From assembly GCF_900115005.1 (NCBI RefSeq), contig NZ_FOUY01000028.1:24669-88668 (forward strand): DNA of 64,000 nt, in the 5' to 3' direction. The position numbers and the translations under genes are program-made. A model generated the notes under the pieces. It did not search any database. It saw nothing but the letters and a program-made list of their open reading frames with translations, and was not told the DNA's origin. How positions within the stretch are numbered: the first letter of the stretch is position 1; every line of letters starts with the position of its first letter. The stretch comes from Pseudonocardia ammonioxydans (GTDB lineage Bacteria > Actinomycetota > Actinomycetes > Mycobacteriales > Pseudonocardiaceae). Below are positions 42,697 through 50,330 of this stretch, piece after piece.

Positions 42697-43179
42697 GTGC
42701 CTGCCGTGACCAGCGCCGGACTGCTCCTGCACCGGACCGGGCCGACCGGGATCGAGATCCTGCTCGGCCACATGGGTGGCCCGTTCTGGGCCCGTAAGGA
42801 CGCGCACGCGTGGTCGATCCCCAAGGGCGAGCACGGCCCCGGCGAGCCCCCGCTGGACGCGGCGCGGCGCGAGTTCGCCGAGGAGATCGGCGTCCCGCCC
42901 CCGGACGGCGATCCGGTCGAGCTCGGCACCGTGCGCCGCTCCGGCAAGGCCGTCACCGCGTTCGCCCTCGACGGCTCCGGCTTCGCCGGCGCCGAGGCCG
43001 TCGCGGACCGCCCGGACGACGACACCTGGGTCGAGATCGAGTGGCCGCCCCGCTCGGGTCGGCGGATGCGCTTCCCCGAACTCGACCGTGCGGAGTGGTT
43101 CGACCTCGGCACCGCCCGCGAGAAGATCGTCAAGGGGCAGCTGCCGTTCCTGGACCGGCTGGCGGACCTGCTCGGGTGA
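42697..43179 (+). CDS. Nudix hydrolase
   Basis: 160-aa pyrophosphohydrolase. The Nudix box is intact: GEHGPGEPPLDAARREFAEEIGV fits GX5EX7REUXEEXGU, with the Glu pair binding the metal. The C-terminus is of the kind found in NTP or diadenosine-type hydrolases (ELDRAEWFDLGTAREKIVKGQLPFLDRL). The substrate is not deducible. GTG 42697 lies 5 nt after AGGATT with no Shine-Dalgarno sequence, so it is probably leaderless. Divergent from the membrane-protein gene. Confidence 0.9.
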   Translation: MPAVTSAGLLLHRTGPTGIEILLGHMGGPFWARKDAHAWSIPKGEHGPGEPPLDAARREFAEEIGVPPPDGDPVELGTVRRSGKAVTAFALDGSGFAGAEAVADRPDDDTWVEIEWPPRSGRRMRFPELDRAEWFDLGTAREKIVKGQLPFLDRLADLLG

Positions 43180-43279
43180 GCGCCGGCGGTGCCACCACGG
43201 GTTGCCCGCCCACCGGAGCGGGTACCCGCCCGCCATGGCGAGCAGCAGCCCCGACGGCCCGCCTGGCAGAGTCGGCGCC

Positions 43280-44053
43280 ATGAGCCGCCGCCATGACCAC
43301 GACGCCGGGGGCGACCCGGAGACGCTGGCCCGCAAGGCCGAGCTGCGCGACGAGGTCTGGACCGCGCTGACCGAGCAGAAGGCGTCCCGCTTCCCCGGCG
43401 CCCGCAACCGCATCTCCAACTTCGTCGGGGCCGAGGCCGCGGCCCGGCGGTTGCGCGAGCTGGACGTCTGGCGCACCGCCCGCACCGTCAAGTCCAACCC
43501 GGACTCGGCGCAGCTCCCGGTCCGGCAGTACGCCCTGGAGGACGGCAAGACCGTCTACATGGCCGTCCCGAAGCTGGCCGAGGAGGACCCGTTCTTCCTG
43601 CTCGATCCGGACCATCTGGCCGACCCGCCCCGGCGCGCGGTGTCGATCAAGAACGCGACCCGGTCGGCCCGCCGGGTCGCCGTCGACGAGCTGGAACCGG
43701 TCGACGTCGTCGTCACCGGCTGCGTCGCCGTCGGGGCCGACGGCGCCCGGCTCGGCAAGGGCGGCGGCTTCGCGGACCTGGAGTTCGCGCTCGCCCGCGA
43801 GGCCGGGCTGATCTCGGACGACACCCTGGTCGTCACCACGGTGCACGAGCTGCAGCTGCGCGACGCCGGCGTCGTCCCGTGGGCCTCGCACGACGCCCCG
43901 GTCGACCTCGTGGTCACCCCGGACCGGGTGATCGACTGCCGGGAGCACCGGCGGACCCGCCCGGACAGCGGCATCGTGTGGGACTCGCTGACCGAGGAGA
44001 AGATCGAGGCCATCCCACTGCTGGGACGGCTGCGAAAGGAGGCCCGACGGTGA
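43280..44053 (+). CDS. 5-formyltetrahydrofolate cyclo-ligase family protein
   Basis: 257-aa protein of the MTHFS family, which converts 5-formyl-THF to 5,10-methenyl-THF with ATP. Visible features are SRFPGARNRISNFVGAEAAA, the nucleotide-binding loop region VAVGADGARLGKGGGFADLEFALA, and the C-terminal VVTPDRVIDC. The loop matches the family's RxGxGGGxYD except that the Tyr pair is replaced by FAD. Start ATG 43280; an in-frame ATG at 43235 is possible. The stop overlaps the macro-domain gene by 4 bp. Confidence 0.82.
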   Translation: MSRRHDHDAGGDPETLARKAELRDEVWTALTEQKASRFPGARNRISNFVGAEAAARRLRELDVWRTARTVKSNPDSAQLPVRQYALEDGKTVYMAVPKLAEEDPFFLLDPDHLADPPRRAVSIKNATRSARRVAVDELEPVDVVVTGCVAVGADGARLGKGGGFADLEFALAREAGLISDDTLVVTTVHELQLRDAGVVPWASHDAPVDLVVTPDRVIDCREHRRTRPDSGIVWDSLTEEKIEAIPLLGRLRKEARR

Positions 44054-44562
44054 GCGTCGAGATCGTGACCGAACGCGGGGACATCACCGAGGCCGAGGTC
44101 GACGCCGTGGTCAACGCGGCCAACTCGACCCTGCTCGGCGGCGGCGGGGTCGACGGGGCGATCCACCGCCGCGGGGGCCCGGACATCCTCGCCGAGTGCA
44201 AGCGGCTGCGCGCCGACACCTACCCCGACGGGTTGCCGACCGGGCAGGCCGTCGCCACCACGGCCGGCAACCTGCCGGCCCGATGGGTGATCCACACCGT
44301 CGGTCCGGTGTACGCGACGAGCGAGGACCGCTCGGACCAGCTCGCGAGCGCCTACCACGAGTCGCTGCGGGTGGCCGACGAGCTCGGGGCGCGCACCGTC
44401 GCGTTCCCCGCGATCTCGGCCGGTGTCTACGGCTGGCCGGTCCCGGACGCCGCGCGGATCGCGGTCGAGACCGTCCGTGGTGCCCGCACCGGGGTGTCCC
44501 GCGTGCGGTTCGTGCTGTTCAGCGACGACGTCCTGGCGGCGTTCGCGGCGGCCGTAGGGTGA
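44050..44562 (+). CDS. Macro domain ADP-ribose deacetylase
   Basis: 170-aa macro domain of the MacroD type, which removes O-acetyl from O-acetyl-ADP-ribose or ADP-ribose from proteins. Hallmarks: DAVVNAANSTLLGGGGVDGAIHRRGG (substrate-binding loop 1 with catalytic Asp-Gly) and FPAISAGVYGWP (loop 2). GTG 44050 overlaps the cyclo-ligase stop. Gamma-carbonic-anhydrase gene follows 4 bp later. The three genes form one coupled unit, though their activities have no obvious common pathway. Confidence 0.93.
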   Translation: MSVEIVTERGDITEAEVDAVVNAANSTLLGGGGVDGAIHRRGGPDILAECKRLRADTYPDGLPTGQAVATTAGNLPARWVIHTVGPVYATSEDRSDQLASAYHESLRVADELGARTVAFPAISAGVYGWPVPDAARIAVETVRGARTGVSRVRFVLFSDDVLAAFAAAVG

Positions 44563-46012
44563 GCGCATGATCACCATCGACGGCCGCTCCCCCGACGTGC
44601 ACCCCGATGCCTGGATCGCGCCCGGCGCCGTGCTCGCCGGTGACGTGACCGTCGGCGCCGAGTCCGGCGTCTGGTACACGTGCGTGATCCGCTCGGAGTT
44701 CGCCCCGATCGTCGTCGGCGCCCGGACGAACGTGCAGGACGGCACGGTGATCCACGCCGACCCCGGCTTCCCCGCCACGATCGGCGACGGGGTCACCATC
44801 GGCCACCGCGCGGTCGTGCACGGCTGCACGGTGGAGGACGACGTCCTGGTCGGCATGGGGGCCGTGCTGATGAACGGCGTGCACGTCGGCTCCGGCTCGC
44901 TCATCGCCGCGGGCGCGGTGCTCACCCAGGGCACCGTGGTGCCGCCCGGGTCGCTGGTGGCCGGGGTCCCCGGGAAAGTGCGGCGCGAGCTGACCGAGCA
45001 GGAGCGGGACTCGATCCCGCTGTCCGCCGCCGCCTACGTCCACCTGCTCGGGCAGCACCGGGACGGGAACGGCTGAGCAACCGCCGGAAGCCGGGACTGC
45101 AGCACGGGAGCGTCGTCCCAGCAGCAGCACCAGCGCGCCCGGTGCGGTGGCGACCAGCCCGAGCACCCCGTAGACCACCGCCGCGGCCAGGCCCTCCGCG
45201 GCCGGGAGCCCGACGGCGGCGAACCCGGCCGCCGCGGCCGCCTCACGCGGGCCCCAGCCGCCCACGCTGAACGGCAGGGTCATCGCCGCCATCGCCAGCA
45301 CCAGCAGCGGGAGCAGCTCGGCGGTACCGGCGCTCGCCCCGGCCGTGCGGGCGGCGAGGACGAACATCAGCAGGTAGCTGCCCAGGCCCAGGGCCGAGGC
45401 GAGCAGCACCGCGACCACCCGCCGGGCCCGGGCGAGCGCACGGATCTCGGCGAGCACCCCGGGCAGCCGTGCCCGCAGCACCCTGCCGAGCAGCACCACG
45501 GCCACGACCACCACCGGGAGCCCGAGCAGCACCAGCCACCCCGGCCCGCCGGGCACCGCGTCGACGGCCGCGTGCAGCAGGCCGGGACGGGCGGCGAGCA
45601 CACCCACCGCGACGGCGACGAGCACCACCTGCCCGGCCAGCCGCTCGAGCAGCACGGCCCGTACCCCGGCTCCGACCCGGCCGACCCGGCGGCCGTGCCC
45701 GACCGCCCGGTGCACGTCGCCCAGGACGCCGGCCGGCAGCACCGAGTTGAGGAAGCTCGCCCGGTAGCAGTCCCCGACCGCCTCGGACCAGCCCAGCCGC
45801 AGCCCCAGCGCGCGGGCCACCACGACCCAGCGCCACGCCGTGCAGGCGGTACCGGCCGCGCCGAGGGCGAGCGCGGCGAGCAGGGTGCCGGCCTCGATCG
45901 CGCGCAGCCGGTCCAGGAGCTCCCCGGCGCCGACGCCGGTGATCAGCAGCGCGAGCAGTGCCGCACCGAGCGCCGTCCGCAGCACCGGCCGCAGCCACGT
46001 CCGGCCCGTCAT
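44519..46012 (-). CDS. UPF0104/lysylphosphatidylglycerol synthase-type membrane protein with run-on C-terminus
   Basis: Residues 1-300 form a typical UPF0104 flippase-like integral membrane protein of about eight helices (WLRPVLRTALGAALLALLITG, ASFLNSVLPAGVLGDVHRAVGHGRR, AMAAMTLPFSVGGWGPREAAAA, VYGVLGLVATAPGALVLLLG). In relatives the protein ends about here. In this sequence no stop follows until 44519, so the frame continues for about 190 residues antisense to the gamma-CA gene and the end of the macro-domain gene. That tail has no recognisable fold. The natural end near 45110 may have lost its stop codon, or the tail may be real. ATG 46012 overlaps the methyltransferase stop by 4 bp. Probable role: export or flipping of a lipid-linked product. 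Confidence 0.75.
   Translation of the reverse strand: MTGRTWLRPVLRTALGAALLALLITGVGAGELLDRLRAIEAGTLLAALALGAAGTACTAWRWVVVARALGLRLGWSEAVGDCYRASFLNSVLPAGVLGDVHRAVGHGRRVGRVGAGVRAVLLERLAGQVVLVAVAVGVLAARPGLLHAAVDAVPGGPGWLVLLGLPVVVVAVVLLGRVLRARLPGVLAEIRALARARRVVAVLLASALGLGSYLLMFVLAARTAGASAGTAELLPLLVLAMAAMTLPFSVGGWGPREAAAAAGFAAVGLPAAEGLAAAVVYGVLGLVATAPGALVLLLGRRSRAAVPASGGCSAVPVPVLPEQVDVGGGGQRDRVPLLLGQLAPHFPGDPGHQRPGRHHGALGEHRARGDERAGADVHAVHQHGPHADQDVVLHRAAVHDRAVADGDPVADRGGEAGVGVDHRAVLHVRPGADDDRGELRADHARVPDAGLGADGHVTGEHGAGRDPGIGVHVGGAAVDGDHALTLRPPRTPPGRRR
44567..45076 (+). CDS. Gamma carbonic anhydrase family protein
   Basis: 169-aa left-handed beta-helix protein with hexapeptide repeats. It would form a trimer with zinc at the subunit interface; the three His ligands are suggested by VIHADPG and GHRAVVHGC. 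The acid residue known to be essential in archaeal Cam is not obvious, so carbonic anhydrase activity is likely weak or absent, as in many bacterial relatives. Starts ATG 44567. The antisense strand of this gene is covered by the open 3' extension of the convergent flippase-like gene. Confidence 0.88.
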   Translation: MITIDGRSPDVHPDAWIAPGAVLAGDVTVGAESGVWYTCVIRSEFAPIVVGARTNVQDGTVIHADPGFPATIGDGVTIGHRAVVHGCTVEDDVLVGMGAVLMNGVHVGSGSLIAAGAVLTQGTVVPPGSLVAGVPGKVRRELTEQERDSIPLSAAAYVHLLGQHRDGNG

Positions 46013-46893
46013 GGCCGCTCCCCCGCCGCGCTGCCCGTGTCCGGGACGGCCAGCAGGTCGGCGTGCCCGACCCGGACCGTGAGCCGTCCGCGGGCCAGCT
46101 CGTCCTCCCGCCGCTCCCGGTACGGGCCGACGACACGGCGCAGCCCGGGACGGTGCGTGCAGGCCGCGTCCAGCCATCCGGCCAGCCACTCGCGCAGCAG
46201 CCCGGACCGGTCCGGGCCGAGCCGCCACGGGCTGGGGGCGGTCCGCACCCGGGCGCCCCGCCGGCCGAACGCGGTGACCGCGGCGGACACCGCGTCGGGG
46301 CCGAGGAGCCGTCTCGTCCCGGCGCGACGGCGCTGGTGGTCGTCGAACGCGGCCGCGATCGCCGGGTCGAGCGGATCGGGCGGGTCGAGGCGCACCCGTC
46401 CGGTGACCGACAGCGTGAGCAGGGCCGGGCAGCCCGCCGTGACACACGCCTCGGCCAGGGCGTCGACCTCGTCGGCGTCGAGCAGGTCCAGCAGCGCCGA
46501 GGCGACGACGAGCCCCGTGCCGGCCAGTGCGGCGGCGTCGATCCGGGTCAGGTCACCGGGCGCCGCCTCGCCGGTGACGCCCGCCGGCAGGCCGGCGACC
46601 GCGTACTCGAGCAGGCCGGGGTCGCGGTCGTGCAGCACCCAGTGCTGCCCGCCGCGCGGGGGCAGCCGCGGGGCCAGCCAGCGGGCCATCGACCCGGTCC
46701 CGCAGCCGAGATCGCGCACCAGCAGCGCACCCGACGACACGGCCCGTGCCACGGGCGGTGTCGCAGCGAGGGACGCGGCCAGGTCCGCGGCGAGCTCGGC
46801 GGAGCGCGCGTCGGCGTCGGCGGGCTCGCGCATGGCGAGCCACGCGGGCGGGCACACCTCGGTCCCGGCGGGCCCCTGCAGCGGCGCGCTCAC
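46009..46893 (-). CDS. SAM-dependent methyltransferase
   Basis: 294-aa class I methyltransferase. The SAM loop LVRDLGCGTGSMARWLAPRL is unmistakable, followed by an acidic strand end (WVLHDRDPGLL) and the LVVASALLDLLDADEVDAL helix typical of the fold. The C-terminal 70 residues (SGLLREWLAGWLDAACTHRP) are an accessory region. Starts at GTG 46893, overlapping the glycosyltransferase stop by 4 bp; its own stop overlaps the flippase-like gene. It probably methylates a sugar or head group in the product of this cluster. Confidence 0.88.
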   Translation of the reverse strand: MSAPLQGPAGTEVCPPAWLAMREPADADARSAELAADLAASLAATPPVARAVSSGALLVRDLGCGTGSMARWLAPRLPPRGGQHWVLHDRDPGLLEYAVAGLPAGVTGEAAPGDLTRIDAAALAGTGLVVASALLDLLDADEVDALAEACVTAGCPALLTLSVTGRVRLDPPDPLDPAIAAAFDDHQRRRAGTRRLLGPDAVSAAVTAFGRRGARVRTAPSPWRLGPDRSGLLREWLAGWLDAACTHRPGLRRVVGPYRERREDELARGRLTVRVGHADLLAVPDTGSAAGERP

Positions 46894-47996
46894 GACAGCA
46901 CCCGTTCCAGCCGGCCGACCGCCGTCGGCCACCCGTCCAGCTCGGTGCGGCGCCGCCGCGCCGCCGACCGCGCCGCCGCGCGCACCTGCGGGACCGTGAG
47001 CCAGGTGCGCAGGCCGCCGGCGAGGGCGTCGACGTCGCCGGGCCCGACGAGCAGGCCGGGCACCCCGGCACCCCCCAGGGTGTCCGGAACCCCGCCGACC
47101 GCGGTCGCCAGCACCGGCACCGCACGGGCCAGCGCCTCGGTGACGACCATGCCGTAGGACTCGGTCCGCGACGGCAGGACGAGCAGGTCCGCGTCCGCGT
47201 AGGCGGCGTCGAGGTCCGGGCGCGTCAGCGGCCCGTCCAGCCGCAGCCGCGGGCCGAGCCCGTGCCGGACCACCGCGGCCCGGACCGCCGCGGCGTGCGC
47301 GGGGTCCCGCCCGTCCGGGCCGGCCAGGCGCAGCGTCCACGCCAGGTCCGCGCACCGGGCCAGGGCCTCGACCAGCAGGTCGTGGCCCTTGGTCGGGCTC
47401 AGCGCGCCGACGGCCAGCAGCCGGGTGCCCGGCTCCCGGGCGGCGGTCTCCGGTGCCGGGTCCACCCCGGGTGGCACCACGTGCACGCGGCCCGGGTCCA
47501 CGCCGTGCTGCTCGACGACACGGCGTGCGGTCCACGGGCCGGTGGTCACCACCGCCGCCGCCAGGTGCAGCGCGGCGCGCTCGCGGTCCCGGCGATCCTC
47601 CGCGACGGCGGCGCCGAGCCCGCGCTCGTCACCGAGCGGCAGGTGCACGAGCACGAGCGCCCGCACCCGTCCGGCGTGCCGGGCCAGCACCTCGGGTGCC
47701 CCGCAGATCACCAGCCCGTCGAGCAGCACGTCGTCGCCGTCGGGGACGGCGTCCAGCGCGGCGTCGAGCCGGTCCCGCGCGGCCGGCGCGGCGTCCGGCC
47801 AGTCGCCCGGGACCGCGTGCTCGTGCACCGTGCGGCCCGCGGCCACCAGCCCGGCGCAGATCCGCCGGTCGTAGACGTTGCCACCGCTGGGCGCGGCCGG
47901 GTCGTCGATCCCGGCCGGGACCACGACGTGCACCGGCCCGGCGGACCGGACGGCCGCGGTCGGGTGGACCGCGGGAGCGGCTCGGGGCCTGCTCAC
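46890..47996 (-). CDS. Glycosyltransferase family 4 protein
   Basis: 368-aa GT-B-fold glycosyltransferase. The N-terminal domain carries the glycine loop PAAPSGGNVYDRRI; the C-terminal donor-binding domain has LLAVGALSPTKGHDLLVEAL and the E-x7-E motif in RTESYGMVVTEALARAVP. Retaining GT4 enzymes use UDP- or GDP-sugars. GTG 47996 overlaps the stop of the pterin-synthase-like gene. Immediate neighbours suggest it glycosylates a pterin- or lipid-derived acceptor. The acceptor is not knowable from sequence. Confidence 0.9.
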   Translation of the reverse strand: MSRPRAAPAVHPTAAVRSAGPVHVVVPAGIDDPAAPSGGNVYDRRICAGLVAAGRTVHEHAVPGDWPDAAPAARDRLDAALDAVPDGDDVLLDGLVICGAPEVLARHAGRVRALVLVHLPLGDERGLGAAVAEDRRDRERAALHLAAAVVTTGPWTARRVVEQHGVDPGRVHVVPPGVDPAPETAAREPGTRLLAVGALSPTKGHDLLVEALARCADLAWTLRLAGPDGRDPAHAAAVRAAVVRHGLGPRLRLDGPLTRPDLDAAYADADLLVLPSRTESYGMVVTEALARAVPVLATAVGGVPDTLGGAGVPGLLVGPGDVDALAGGLRTWLTVPQVRAAARSAARRRRTELDGWPTAVGRLERVLS

Positions 47997-48391
47997 AGTT
48001 CCCGCTCGTAGCTCGCCCACGCCACGTGCGACTCGTGCAGGGTCACCGCGAGTCCGGTCAGCCCCGCCGCCCCGGGCCCGAGCGCGCCCGCGGCGATCCG
48101 CTCGGCGAGCCGGTCCGCGATCGTGCGGGCGAGGAACTCGGTGGTGGTGTTGAGCCCGGCGAACTCGGGGTGCTCGTCGAGGTCGCGGTGGTTGAGGTCG
48201 GCCAGCGTCGCGCTCAGCTGTGCCGTGGCCAGCGCGATGTCGACCACGATGCCGTCCGCGTCGAGCTCGCGGCGCCGGAACGTCGCGTCGACCAGGTAGG
48301 TGGCCCCGTGCCGCTGCTGCGCAGGTCCGAACACCTCCCCACGCAGGCTGTGCGCGATCATGACGTGGTCTCGGACGGTGATGCTGAACAA
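47993..48391 (-). CDS. 6-pyruvoyl tetrahydropterin synthase/QueD family protein
   Basis: 132-aa tunnelling-fold protein. The start is a TTG at 48391 behind GGGAGAG, giving the conserved N-terminus LFSITVRDHVMIAHSLRGE. Zinc-ligand histidines appear in MIAHSL and probably in LNHRDLDEHPEF; the C-terminus has the catalytic HESHVAWASYE. QueD makes 6-carboxytetrahydropterin for 7-deazaguanine synthesis, while PTPS makes tetrahydrobiopterin precursors. No other queuosine gene is in the window, so a special pterin product is more likely. Coupled by 4 bp to the glycosyltransferase. Confidence 0.88.
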   Translation of the reverse strand: MFSITVRDHVMIAHSLRGEVFGPAQQRHGATYLVDATFRRRELDADGIVVDIALATAQLSATLADLNHRDLDEHPEFAGLNTTTEFLARTIADRLAERIAAGALGPGAAGLTGLAVTLHESHVAWASYEREL

Positions 48392-48425
48392 CGCGCTCTC
48401 CCGGGGGCCGGAGGGGTGGAGGGAG

Positions 48426-49403
48426 TCACTGCTCCCCGTACCGGACACGGATGCCGAGCCCGCGCGGTTCACCGGTCGCCTCCCGCGCCAGCACCTGCGG
48501 CAGGTCCTCGAGCCGGCGCTCGTCGCCGATCAGGGCGTCGAACCGGGGGTCGGCGAGCAGCCGCAGGGCCAGCGCCATCCGGTCGGCGTAGCCACGCCGG
48601 GCCCGCCGCGGCGACACCGTGCCGACCTGGCTGGCCCGCACGGCCAGTCGCCGGCTGTGGAAGGCACCGCCGAGTGCGAGCTCGACCGGGCGGGAGCCGT
48701 ACCAGCTCAGCTCGACGACCTCGCTGTCCGGCGCCAGCAGCTCCAGGGAGCGCTGCAGGCCGGCGGCGGTGGCGCTGGCGTGCACCACGAGGTCGCAGTC
48801 TCGGGTCGCGTCCGCCGGCGTGGCGAACCCGACGCCGAGCGCCTCGGCGACCGCGGCGCGGGCGGGGTCGGTGTCGACCAGCTCGACCCGGGCGCCGGGG
48901 AGCCCGGCGAGCACCCCGGCGACCGCGGAGCCGACCATGCCCGCGCCGACGACGGCGATCCGGTCGCCGACCAGCGGCGCCGCGTCCCAGACCGCGTTCA
49001 CCGCGGTCTCCACGGTGCCGGCGAGCACCGCCCGGCCGGGCGGGACGTCGTCCGGGACCGGGGTCACCGCGTCGGCGGGGACGACGAACCGGCTCTGGTG
49101 CGGGTACAGGCAGAACACCGTGCGCCCGACGAGCCCGGGCGGCCCCTGCTCGACGTCGCCCACGGCGAGGTAGCCGTACTTCACCGGGGCCGGGAACTCG
49201 CCCTCCTGGAACGGGGCCCGCATGGTGTGGTGCTCGCTCACCGGCACCTCGCCGCGGAAGACCAGCGCCTCGGTGCCCCGGCTGAGGGCGGTGTACCGGG
49301 TGCGGACCAGGACCTCGTCCGGCCCGGGCTCGGGCACCGGCACCGTGCGGACCTCCCCGCGGCCCGGTTCGGCGACCCAGAACGCGCGCGCCTCACCGCT
49401 CAT
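48426..49403 (-). CDS. BchC-like zinc-binding dehydrogenase (MDR)
   Basis: 325-aa medium-chain dehydrogenase. Its opening text TRYTALSRGTEALVFRGEVP and KYGYLAVGDVEQGP follow the bacteriochlorophyllide dehydrogenase (BchC)-like branch rather than classical alcohol dehydrogenases, and the catalytic zinc GHE motif is absent. The Rossmann loop is VVGAGMVGSAVAGVLA. ATG 49403 follows TACTCT by 8 nt with no Shine-Dalgarno sequence, so the transcript is probably leaderless. First gene of the cluster, 34 bp before the pterin-synthase-like gene; divergent from the RibD_C gene. Confidence 0.85.
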   Translation of the reverse strand: MSGEARAFWVAEPGRGEVRTVPVPEPGPDEVLVRTRYTALSRGTEALVFRGEVPVSEHHTMRAPFQEGEFPAPVKYGYLAVGDVEQGPPGLVGRTVFCLYPHQSRFVVPADAVTPVPDDVPPGRAVLAGTVETAVNAVWDAAPLVGDRIAVVGAGMVGSAVAGVLAGLPGARVELVDTDPARAAVAEALGVGFATPADATRDCDLVVHASATAAGLQRSLELLAPDSEVVELSWYGSRPVELALGGAFHSRRLAVRASQVGTVSPRRARRGYADRMALALRLLADPRFDALIGDERRLEDLPQVLAREATGEPRGLGIRVRYGEQ

Positions 49404-49545
49404 GGGCGGCGAGAGTAGTGCGTGCACCCGGCCCGGCATTCACGCGACCGGTTCGCCGCCGATCGCGTAGCGTCACCGGCAGTGACCGGGATCACTGAGC
49501 ACCGGCGAGGGCCGGTGCGGGACGGGTGGCGCGACCGGGGGCCGC

Positions 49546-50295
49546 ATGCGGACGACGACGGGAACGGCGGAGGTGCCGACGGTGGGTGCGCCCGCGACGA
49601 CGGACGCCCGGGCGGGGCGTCCCCACGTGCTGGCGTCGGTGGCGATGTCGCTGGACGGCTACATCGACGACACCGGCCCCGGCACGCTGGTGCTCTCCGA
49701 CGCCGAGGACCTGGACCGGGTGGACGCGGTCCGCGCCGGGGTGGACGCGATCCTCGTCGGGGCCGGGACGGTGCGGGCCGACGACCCTCGCCTGCTGGTG
49801 CGCTCCGGCCGCCGCCGCGACGAGCGCGTCGCCGCGGGCCGGCCGGCCTCGCCGCGGCGGGTCGTGCTGTCCGCGAGCGGCGGGCTGGACCCGTCGGCAG
49901 CGGTGTTCGTCCGCCACGACGGCCTGCCACCGACGCTCGTGCACGCCGCCTCCCCCGCGGTGACCGGGTTGCGGGCCCGGCTCGGCGAGGCGGCCGAGGT
50001 GGTCGACGCCGGTGACCCGCCCTGCCCGGCCACGGTGCTGGCCGACCTCGCCGGACGCGGTGTGGAGCGGCTGATGATCGAGGGTGGCGGCGCGGTGCAC
50101 ACCGCGTTCCTCACCGCCGGGCTGGTCGACGAGCTGCAGGTGGTGGTGGCGCCGTTCTTCGTCGGCGACGCCCGCGCGCCCCGCTTCGTCCGCGACGGCG
50201 GCTTCCCGCAGGGGTCGGACCGCCGGATGCGGCTGGTCGAGGCCCGCCCGATCGGGGACCTCGTCCTGCTGCGCTACGCGGTCCGCGGCACCTGA
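49546..50295 (+). CDS. RibD C-terminal/dihydrofolate reductase-fold protein
   Basis: 249-aa NADPH-dependent reductase of the RibD_C family. The active-site text VAMSLDGYIDD, VGAGTVRADDPRLLVRS and LMIEGGGAVHTAFL is as in the pyrimidine reductase domain of RibD, but no deaminase domain is attached and no other riboflavin gene is near. It is divergent from the BchC-like gene across 142 bp. It could reduce a pterin or pyrimidine intermediate of the same pathway. ATG 49546 has a weak purine-rich site. Confidence 0.87.
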   Translation: MRTTTGTAEVPTVGAPATTDARAGRPHVLASVAMSLDGYIDDTGPGTLVLSDAEDLDRVDAVRAGVDAILVGAGTVRADDPRLLVRSGRRRDERVAAGRPASPRRVVLSASGGLDPSAAVFVRHDGLPPTLVHAASPAVTGLRARLGEAAEVVDAGDPPCPATVLADLAGRGVERLMIEGGGAVHTAFLTAGLVDELQVVVAPFFVGDARAPRFVRDGGFPQGSDRRMRLVEARPIGDLVLLRYAVRGT

Positions 50296-50312
50296 CCCCC
50301 GCTCGCGGCGAC

Positions 50313-50330
50313 CGGCCGGTTCACCGGCCG
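50313..50330. terminator. Hairpin between convergent genes
   Basis: CGGCCGGT (50313-50320) and ACCGGCCG (50323-50330) flank 2 nt; the structure overlaps the stop codon of the phosphatidyltransferase-sulfatase gene. Confidence 0.5.

Noticed and set aside
45034..45246. Separate 70-aa minus-strand gene
   Set aside because: Another frame of the flippase-like gene; the translation is Arg/Pro/Ser/Trp-rich with no ribosome-binding site.
47993..48391. Complete queuosine pathway around the QueD-like gene
   Set aside because: No QueC, QueE, FolE or Tgt-like sequences are present in the window, so queuosine synthesis is not supported.
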